64,000 nucleotides of DNA from Streptomyces sp. ISL-98 (GTDB taxonomy: Bacteria; Actinomycetota; Actinomycetes; Streptomycetales; Streptomycetaceae), in NCBI RefSeq assembly GCF_018614055.1, contig NZ_JAGGPB010000001.1:259209-323208 (forward strand), given 5' to 3'. Position 1 is the first letter of the stretch. Each line of letters begins with the position of its first letter. A program made the position numbers and the translations under genes. A model generated the notes under the pieces. It was not told the origin of the DNA. It worked only from the letters and a program-made list of their open reading frames with translations, and ran no database searches. This document shows, piece by piece, positions 58,643 to 64,000 of the stretch.

Positions 58643-58652
58643 GTCGGCGGGG

Positions 58653-59462
58653 TCAGCTCCGTCCGTGCCGCAGCGCCGGGTGGGCGCCCGCGGCGACCAG
58701 GTCGGCGACGGCGGCCTTCGGGTCGCGTCCGGTGACCAGGGACTCCCCCACGAGCACCGCGTCGGCGCCCGCGTTGGCGTACGCGATGAGGTCGTGCGGG
58801 CCGCGGACGCCGGACTCGGCGACCGTGACGATGCCTGCGGGGACCTCGGGGGCGACGCGCTCGAACGTGCCGCGGTCGACCTTGAGCGTCTTGAGGTTGC
58901 GCGCGTTGATTCCGATGATCTTCGCGCCGGCCTCGACCGCGCGCTCGACCTCTTCCTCGTCGTGCGCCTCGACCAGCGGCGTGAGCCCGATGGACTCGGC
59001 CCGCTCGATCAGGGAGACCAGGGCCTCCTGCTCCAGGGCGGCCACGATCAGCAGCGCCAGGTCGGCGCCGTACGCCCGCGCCTCCCACAGCTGGTAGGCC
59101 GTGACGATGAAGTCCTTGCGCAGCACCGGAATGTCGACCTTGGCGCGTACGGCCTCGAGGTCGGCCAGCGAGCCGCCGAAGCGGCGCTGCTCTGTCAGTA
59201 CGGAGATGACGGCCGCGCCGCCCGCTTCGTAGTCGGCGGCGAGCCCTGCGGGATCCGCGATCGCGGCAAGCGCGCCCTTCGACGGGCTGGAGCGCTTGAC
59301 CTCGCAAATGACCTTGACGCCGTCGCCGCGCAGTGCGGCGACTCCGTCCTTGGCCTGCGGCGCCTTGGCCGCGCGGTCCTTGAGCTCGTCGAGGCTGACG
59401 CGTTCCTGCCGCTCTGCGAGGTCGGCGAGGACGCCTTCGATGATCTCGTCGAGCACACTCAC
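58653..59462 (-). CDS. trpC: Indole-3-glycerol phosphate synthase
   Basis: A 269-residue TIM barrel making indole-glycerol phosphate from Cd[13 protein letters not shown] (53-63) has the catalytic Glu54 and Lys56; [21 protein letters not shown] and GINARNLKT are the other signatures. The GTG at 59462 with AAGGGGG upstream gives the usual length. A gap of 116 bp separates it from the DUF2752 gene. Confidence 0.96.
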   Translation of the reverse strand: MSVLDEIIEGVLADLAERQERVSLDELKDRAAKAPQAKDGVAALRGDGVKVICEVKRSSPSKGALAAIADPAGLAADYEAGGAAVISVLTEQRRFGGSLADLEAVRAKVDIPVLRKDFIVTAYQLWEARAYGADLALLIVAALEQEALVSLIERAESIGLTPLVEAHDEEEVERAVEAGAKIIGINARNLKTLKVDRGTFERVAPEVPAGIVTVAESGVRGPHDLIAYANAGADAVLVGESLVTGRDPKAAVADLVAAGAHPALRHGRS

Positions 59463-59578
59463 GCGAGCGGCCCCCTTCCGGGACTGTGATGGTGGACCAG
59501 GATCAGCCATTACCGATGTTATCCGCAGGAGGCCTCAGGTCTCGCATCGAGCTGACCTCTGTCCCACTACCTGGGACT

Positions 59579-60058
59579 TTACGGCGCCAGGGCCGAGCCG
59601 AACGGCAAATTCCGGATAACGCTGAAGATCGCCGCCACGGCGCCGATGCTCCACCAGTACACGGGCCTGAGAGTGATCCTCATCGGGATCCCCTTGGTGG
59701 CGCGCACGACCCAGACGGCCCACAGCACGGCGAAGACCCCGTAGCCGACGACGGCCATGGCGTTGGCCCCCAGTGCGGCGGCCAGATCACCGGTGGCGAC
59801 ACCGTGCGCGCTGCGCAGTCCGCCGCAGCCCGGGCAGTAGATCCCGGTGATCTGGAGCAGCGGGCAGACCGGGTAGTGGCCCGGCTCGTTGGGGTCGACC
59901 GCTCCGACGTACGCGAAGGCCGCGGCGACGCCCGCCAGCGTGGCCACCGGTGCGGCGAGCCGCCTGGCAAGCGGCGCCCCGGCGGGTGTGACCGGGGGCG
60001 GCGGCGGGGCGGGGGCAGGAGAAGGCAAGGCGTCCACGGGCCGATTGTCCACGCTCAT
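59579..60058 (-). CDS. DUF2752 membrane protein
   Basis: A 159-residue protein with a Pro-rich N-terminus and about three membrane helices. The conserved CPGCGGLRSAHGVATGDLAAALGANA is the DUF2752 signature; its two cysteines might bind metal or form a disulfide. Function unknown. It is conserved between trpC and the HGxxPAAW gene in Streptomyces. No ribosome site precedes the ATG at 60058. Confidence 0.85.
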   Translation of the reverse strand: MSVDNRPVDALPSPAPAPPPPPVTPAGAPLARRLAAPVATLAGVAAAFAYVGAVDPNEPGHYPVCPLLQITGIYCPGCGGLRSAHGVATGDLAAALGANAMAVVGYGVFAVLWAVWVVRATKGIPMRITLRPVYWWSIGAVAAIFSVIRNLPFGSALAP

Positions 60059-60065
60059 GAAGAAA

Positions 60066-60090
60066 GGCGCAGCCCTGTTCGGGCTGCGCC
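60066..60090 (-). terminator. Rho-independent terminator after the HGxxPAAW gene
   Basis: A 10-bp stem (GGCGCAGCCC/GGGCTGCGCC) with a 5-base loop is followed on the minus strand by TTTCTTC, one of the few U-rich terminators in this window. Confidence 0.75.
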
Positions 60091-60125
60091 TCAACATCCA
60101 GGCCGGCGAAGGGCCGGCCAGGGGC

Positions 60126-60374
60126 TCAGTGGGCCTGCAGCTGCCCGGCCTCCGCGCGCGCCCGGCGCAGCTCCTCGGACTCCTTCGGCATGCCGAGACC
60201 CGCGGCGTTCATGGCCATACCGACAACACCACCGAGCAGTACGACCGCGCAACCGGCCCAGAAGCCGAGCGGTTCGGCCAGGACCATGAAGGCGCCCGCG
60301 ATGCAGAAACCGATGAAGGAGATGGTGACACCGGTCCAGGCGGCCGGGGTGTGTCCGTGGCTGTTGCCCGCCAT
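60126..60374 (-). CDS. HGxxPAAW family small membrane protein
   Basis: An 82-residue protein with two membrane helices and the diagnostic HGHTPAAW near the N-terminus (residues 6-13). It is conserved in actinobacterial trp loci; role unknown. GAGGAG lies 6 bases before the ATG at 60374; the longer frame to 60464 is not supported. Confidence 0.88.
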   Translation of the reverse strand: MAGNSHGHTPAAWTGVTISFIGFCIAGAFMVLAEPLGFWAGCAVVLLGGVVGMAMNAAGLGMPKESEELRRARAEAGQLQAH

Positions 60375-60460
60375 GTGCTGCTCCTCGTTGCTGTTGCTCT
60401 GTGGTGGTCGTACGTCGTTGCCCATTGTCCCGTACCCGGCCAGGTGCTCCGAGTCGGGGG

Positions 60461-61126
60461 TCACCCGTCGCGCGTCGGGTCCTCACCCCGGTCCAGGGCC
60501 TTCCAGAGGTCCTCGGGCCGGTCCGGGTCAGGGGCGGCGGCCGCCTTGCGGGGGCGGGGGGTGCCGTCGCGCTCGTAACGGCCGGACATGGCGGGCCAGG
60601 TCCGGCCGTACCGCAGGGCGAGGAGCCCGGCGATCAGGAGCAGCAGGCCGCCGACGGCGGTCACGTACGGCCAGGCGGTGTGGGTCAGCGACTCAGCCGT
60701 CGCGGCGGTGTCGCCGGTCATCTCGGCCGCCTTCTCGTCGAGCGCGCCGCTGTCCGAGGCGCCCAGGAAGGCCGTGGCGGCGGCGCCCGCGCCGCTCAGT
60801 GCGAGCAGCACGGAGACCAGCAGTCTGCCGCCGCTGCGGACGGCGAAGACGGCGACGAGCGCGGCGAGGCCGACAATGGCCAGCGCGGCGGGGGCGCCTG
60901 TGACGTCCCGCCCCTCGGCGTCGAGCGGCAGCGTGCCGCCCCCGACGGCAGCCGCACCCTCGGCCCAGGTCTGTCCCGAGGCGAGGAGCACGACGGCGGC
61001 GCCGAGGGCACCGAGCAGCAGGGCGGCGGCGAGACTGCGGCGGCCGGCCGAAGCGGCGGGCCCTGCCTGGCCGTCGCTTCGCGGAATCGGAAGGGGTACG
61101 GGGGATGCGGCACTCACGTGTCCCAC
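60461..61126 (-). CDS. Trp-associated membrane protein (TIGR02234 family)
   Basis: A 221-residue membrane protein with four helices and a periplasmic loop starting after ASGQTWAEG. The cytoplasmic tail is charged and ends RPEDLWKALDRGEDPT, a family feature. It lies 23 bp after trpE in the same operon. Function unknown, though the family is always found with trp genes. GTG at 61126 or 61117. Confidence 0.86.
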   Translation of the reverse strand: MGHVSAASPVPLPIPRSDGQAGPAASAGRRSLAAALLLGALGAAVVLLASGQTWAEGAAAVGGGTLPLDAEGRDVTGAPAALAIVGLAALVAVFAVRSGGRLLVSVLLALSGAGAAATAFLGASDSGALDEKAAEMTGDTAATAESLTHTAWPYVTAVGGLLLLIAGLLALRYGRTWPAMSGRYERDGTPRPRKAAAAPDPDRPEDLWKALDRGEDPTRDG

Positions 61127-61149
61127 TATCCCTTACGTCCCGTTCGCGG

Positions 61150-62628
61150 TCAGAGGCGGTTCGCCGTGTGCACCGCGCGCAGCACCGCGGCCGCCTTGTT
61201 GCGGCACTCGGTGTCCTCGGCGACGGGGTCGGAGTCGGCCACCACACCAGCCCCGGCCTGCACGTATGCCGTGCCGTCGCGCAGCAGGGCGGTACGGATG
61301 GCGATGGCGGTGTCCGAGTCGCCCGCGAAGTCGAGATAGCCGACACAGCCGCCGTACAGCCCGCGCCGGGAGGGTTCGAGCTCCTCGATGATCTGCATCG
61401 CGCGCGGCTTCGGGGCTCCGGAGAGGGTCCCGGCCGGGAAGCAGGCGGTCAGCACGTCGAAGGCGGTCCGTCCCTGCGCGACCCGCCCGGTCACGGTCGA
61501 GACGATGTGCATGACGTGCGAATAGCGCTCGACGGACATGAAATCGACGACCTCGACGCTGCCCGGCTCGCAGACCCTGCCCAGGTCGTTGCGGCCGAGG
61601 TCGACGAGCATCAGGTGCTCGGCTCGCTCCTTGGGGTCGGCGAGCAGCTCGTCGGCCAGTGCCTGGTCCTCCTGCGGCGTCGCGCCACGGTGCCGGGTGC
61701 CCGCGATGGGGTGCACCATCGCGCGCCCGTCCTCGACCTTGACCAGCGCCTCGGGGCTGGAGCCGACGACGTCGAAGCCGTCGAAGCGGAAGAGGTACAT
61801 GTACGGGGAGGGGTTGGTGGCGCGCAGGACCCGGTAGACGTCCAGTGCGCTCGCCGTGCAGGGCGTCTCGAAGCGCTGGGACGGTACGACCTGGAAGGCC
61901 TCGCCCGCGCGGATGCGCTCCTTGATGTCGACCACGGCGTCCTGGTAGGCCTCGCCGCCCCACAGCGCGGTGTACGGCGGCAGTTCGGACGGGGGCAGGG
62001 CGGCGGGCGCGGTCGGCACGGGACGGCTGAGGTCGGCTTCCATGGCGTCGAGCCGGGCGACGGCGTCCGCGTAGGCCTCGTCGACGCCGGTGTCGAGGTC
62101 GTTGTGGTTGATCGCGTTGGCGATCAGCAGGACGGTGCCGTCCCAGTGGTCGAGTACGGCGAGGTCCGAGGTGAGGAGCATGGTCAGCTCGGGGAGCCTG
62201 AGGTCGTCGCGGCCCTGCTCGCCGATCTTCTCCAGGCGGCGCACGATGTCGTACCCGAGATAGCCGACCATGCCGCCGGTGAAGGGCGGCAGGCCGCGCG
62301 CGAGGTCGTGCGGGGTGTGCAGCGTCTCGATGGTGACGCGCAGTGCGTCCAGCGGGTCACCGCCCACCGGTACGCCGACGGGCGGCGTACCGAGCCAGTG
62401 CGCCTGGCCGTCGCGCGCGGTCAGGGTGGCGGCGCTGCGTACACCGACGAAGGAATACCGGGACCAGGAGCGGCCGTTCTCGGCGGACTCCAGGAGGAAC
62501 GTGCCGGTCCGCTCGGCGGCGAGCTTGCGGTAGAGGCCGACGGGGGTGTCGCCGTCCGCGAGCAGCTTGCGGCTGACGGGGATGACACGCCGGTCTACGG
62601 CCAGCTTGCGGAAGGTCTCGATATCCAT
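61150..62628 (-). CDS. trpE: Anthranilate synthase component I
   Basis: A 492-residue enzyme converting chorismate and ammonia to anthranilate. It has the chorismate-binding C-terminal signatures [40 protein letters not shown] and SGAPKPRAM. The N-terminal [18 protein letters not shown] holds the tryptophan feedback-inhibition site (ESA motif). It starts 11 bases after the hisI stop, so hisI and trpE share a transcript. No trpG is nearby. Confidence 0.96.
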   Translation of the reverse strand: MDIETFRKLAVDRRVIPVSRKLLADGDTPVGLYRKLAAERTGTFLLESAENGRSWSRYSFVGVRSAATLTARDGQAHWLGTPPVGVPVGGDPLDALRVTIETLHTPHDLARGLPPFTGGMVGYLGYDIVRRLEKIGEQGRDDLRLPELTMLLTSDLAVLDHWDGTVLLIANAINHNDLDTGVDEAYADAVARLDAMEADLSRPVPTAPAALPPSELPPYTALWGGEAYQDAVVDIKERIRAGEAFQVVPSQRFETPCTASALDVYRVLRATNPSPYMYLFRFDGFDVVGSSPEALVKVEDGRAMVHPIAGTRHRGATPQEDQALADELLADPKERAEHLMLVDLGRNDLGRVCEPGSVEVVDFMSVERYSHVMHIVSTVTGRVAQGRTAFDVLTACFPAGTLSGAPKPRAMQIIEELEPSRRGLYGGCVGYLDFAGDSDTAIAIRTALLRDGTAYVQAGAGVVADSDPVAEDTECRNKAAAVLRAVHTANRL

Positions 62629-62639
62629 GGCCGGTGACC

Positions 62640-63008
62640 TTACTTCGCGAGTGGGAGGAGTACGCCGGAGTCGAAACAGGTGCGGTCGCCCGTGTGGCAG
62701 GCGGCGCCGACCTGGTCGACCTGGACGAGGACCGTGTCGGCGTCGCAGTCCAGAGCGACGGACTTGACGTGCTGGAAGTGCCCGGAGGTGTCGCCCTTGA
62801 CCCAGTACTCCTGGCGGCTGCGCGACCAGTACGTGCAGCGGCCCGTGGTGAGGGTCCGGTGGAGCGCCTCGTCGTCCATCCAGCCGAGCATCAGCACCTC
62901 GCCGGTGTCGTACTGCTGGGCGATGGCCGGGACCAGGCCGTCGGGGCTCCGCTTGAGGCGGGCGGCGACGGCGGGGTCGAGGTTGCTTGAGCGGGGCGTA
63001 CTGGTCAT
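62640..63008 (-). CDS. hisI: Phosphoribosyl-AMP cyclohydrolase
   Basis: A 122-residue enzyme of the third step of histidine synthesis. Magnesium site [15 protein letters not shown], zinc-binding cysteines in [12 protein letters not shown], and the family start [13 protein letters not shown] with [17 protein letters not shown] chose the ATG at 63008 by comparison with Streptomyces HisI; the ATG at 63017 is an alternative. Monofunctional, without a HisE part. Confidence 0.94.
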   Translation of the reverse strand: MTSTPRSSNLDPAVAARLKRSPDGLVPAIAQQYDTGEVLMLGWMDDEALHRTLTTGRCTYWSRSRQEYWVKGDTSGHFQHVKSVALDCDADTVLVQVDQVGAACHTGDRTCFDSGVLLPLAK

Positions 63009-63100
63009 GTCCGCCATTGTGCCGCGCTCGGGGCGCCGGGCATTCGACCGGTCCGGCCGTTGGACGCGCGGCGCCGTGGCCGTGGCGGGGGTTGCGGTCG

Positions 63101-63116
63101 TACGCTGGCCGTCATG
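63101..63116 (+). promoter_or_regulatory. Leaderless promoter of the TIGR03085 gene
   Basis: TACGCT at 63101-63106 ends seven bases before the ATG at 63114, without a ribosome site. Confidence 0.5.
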
Positions 63117-63752
63117 TCGACCCATGCCAAGCGTGAACGGCTCCTCCTCGCCGACCTGCTGGAGGCTGCCGGACCCGATGCCCCGACGCTGTGCGACGGC
63201 TGGAGCACCCGTGAACTCGCCGCCCATGTGGTGGTCCGCGAGCGCCGCCCGGACGCTGCGGGCGGGATAGTGCTGGGGGTGCTGAAGAGCCGGCTGGAGC
63301 GGGTGCAGGCGGAGTTCGCCGCCAAGCCGTACGAGGAGCTGATCCAGCTCATTCGTACGGGGCCGCCGCGGATGTCTCCGTACGCCCTGAAGCAGCTCGA
63401 CGAGGCCGCCAACACCGTGGAGTTCTACGTCCACGCGGAGGACGTGCGGCGGGCGCAGCCGGACTGGACGCCGCGCGAGCTCGACGCGGTCTTCGCCAAT
63501 GTGCTGTGGTCGCGGATCGAGAAGGTCGCGCGGCTGCTGGGCCGGAAGTCGCCGGTGGGCGTGGTACTGCGGCGGCCCGACGGGCAGACGGCGGTGGCTC
63601 ACCGGGGGACACCGGTGGTGACGGTTACCGGGGAGCCGGGGGAGCTGGTTCTTTTCGCCTTCGGGCGGCAGGACGCGGCGAAGGTGGAGCTGGAGGGGGA
63701 CGAGGCGGCGATCGCGCGCCTGGCCGAGGTCAAGCTCGGTATTGCCATGTGA
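63114..63752 (+). CDS. TIGR03085 family metal-binding protein
   Basis: A 212-residue actinobacterial protein of the DinB/mycothiol-dependent maleylpyruvate isomerase superfamily. Its start ([42 protein letters not shown]) has the family DGW and [10 protein letters not shown] motifs; the central [17 protein letters not shown] adds a further His. A metal-dependent thiol transferase role is possible but unproven. It lies between hisI and hisF, as in other Streptomyces. Confidence 0.87.
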   Translation: MSTHAKRERLLLADLLEAAGPDAPTLCDGWSTRELAAHVVVRERRPDAAGGIVLGVLKSRLERVQAEFAAKPYEELIQLIRTGPPRMSPYALKQLDEAANTVEFYVHAEDVRRAQPDWTPRELDAVFANVLWSRIEKVARLLGRKSPVGVVLRRPDGQTAVAHRGTPVVTVTGEPGELVLFAFGRQDAAKVELEGDEAAIARLAEVKLGIAM

Positions 63753-63763
63753 CCGGCGAGTTT

Positions 63764-63865
63764 CTCGAACGCCGGAGGGGCTGATCTTTCAGCCCCTCCG
63801 GCGTTCGAGGCCCGCGGCGGAGCCGCACATGTCACAGCGGGAAGGGGCGGGCAGGGGAATCCCTA
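63764..63865. repeat. Mosaic intergenic repeat, copy D, with terminator hairpin
   Basis: A perfect 21-bp stem with a TCTT loop occupies 63764-63809 (arms start CTCGAACGCCGGAGG). GCGGCGGAGCCGC and GGGAAGGGGCGGGCAGGGGAA modules shared with copies A-C follow. It separates the convergent TIGR03085 and hisF genes and ends both. Confidence 0.8.
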
Positions 63866-64000
63866 CCGCACCGGGTGGCCCGCCTCGCGCAGTGTGTCCT
63901 TGACCTGGGAGATGCGCAGGTCGCCGAAGTGGAAGACCGACGCCGCGAGCACCGCATCCGCCCCCGCCTCGATCGCCGGCGGGAAGTGTTCGAGGCGCCC
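63863..64000 (-). CDS. hisF: Imidazole glycerol phosphate synthase HisF, C-terminal fragment
   Basis: The last 45 codons and TAG stop of hisF, running off the window edge. The reading includes [15 protein letters not shown], the phosphate-binding end of the HisF barrel, and finishes REAGHPVR. The rest lies to the right. Confidence 0.9.
   Translation of the reverse strand, partial: GRLEHFPPAIEAGADAVLAASVFHFGDLRISQVKDTLREAGHPVR

Overview
This is a high-G+C actinobacterial chromosome segment, almost certainly Streptomyces. The evidence is the G/C-rich third codon positions, frequent GTG starts, TANNNT leaderless promoters, Streptomyces-type secreted enzymes (a 259-residue trypsin precursor and an RNase Sa relative), and the gene order gltD-gltB ... 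lgt - DsbA-like - trpA - trpB - trpM - trpC - DUF2752 - HGxxPAAW - Trp-associated membrane protein - trpE - hisI ... hisF, which is the familiar Streptomyces core layout.

Left part (1-14.6 kb): aminopeptidase N, an AroQ-type chorismate mutase, and an AraC regulator divergent from a GH35 beta-galactosidase. Next come a secreted SGNH esterase, a secreted GH101 endo-alpha-N-acetylgalactosaminidase, a secreted trypsin, an HExxH protein with a C-terminal zinc ribbon, an ankyrin/HEAT repeat protein and a secreted guanyl-specific ribonuclease. Much of this is an extracellular glycoprotein, lipid and RNA degradation set. A perfect 9-bp tandem repeat lies upstream of the ribonuclease gene.

Middle left (15.0-28.6 kb): two blocks of genes match, gene for gene, the mycobacterial KstR2 regulon for catabolism of the last two steroid rings. 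They are two SDRs, EchA20, IpdA, IpdB, IpdC, FadA6, KstR2, IpdF, IpdE1 and IpdE2. Each block has a divergent promoter carrying a variant KstR2 palindrome. A secreted tyrosine phosphatase, a DEAD-box helicase and a cold-shock protein lie between the blocks. Downstream (28.6-36.2 kb) are a VOC protein, an FAD aromatic hydroxylase with several operator-like repeats, a HutD/VWA pair, an SDR resembling 3alpha/20beta-hydroxysteroid dehydrogenase, an uncharacterised helical protein pair, and an MFS exporter with two palindromic operators.

Middle right (36.2-46.9 kb): an accessory region. It is dominated by a 1,955-residue STAND protein with the order TIR - degenerate metallophosphoesterase - NACHT - pentapeptide repeats - about 15 WD40 repeats, which looks like an anti-phage or cell-suicide sensor. 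Beside it are an ion/arsenite-type transporter and a small cluster of unknown function: two divergent membrane paralogues, a cupin-like protein and an inositol-monophosphatase-family enzyme.

Right part (47-64 kb): core metabolism. It holds glutamate synthase gltBD with a GlnR-like box, a VIT1/CCC1 transporter, lgt, a membrane-anchored DsbA-like protein, the trp genes, hisI, a TIGR03085 protein and the 3' end of hisF. Four copies of a mosaic intergenic repeat occur in the window; the three whose flanks are visible each separate convergent genes. I saw no tRNA, rRNA, CRISPR array, insertion sequence, integrase or replication origin.
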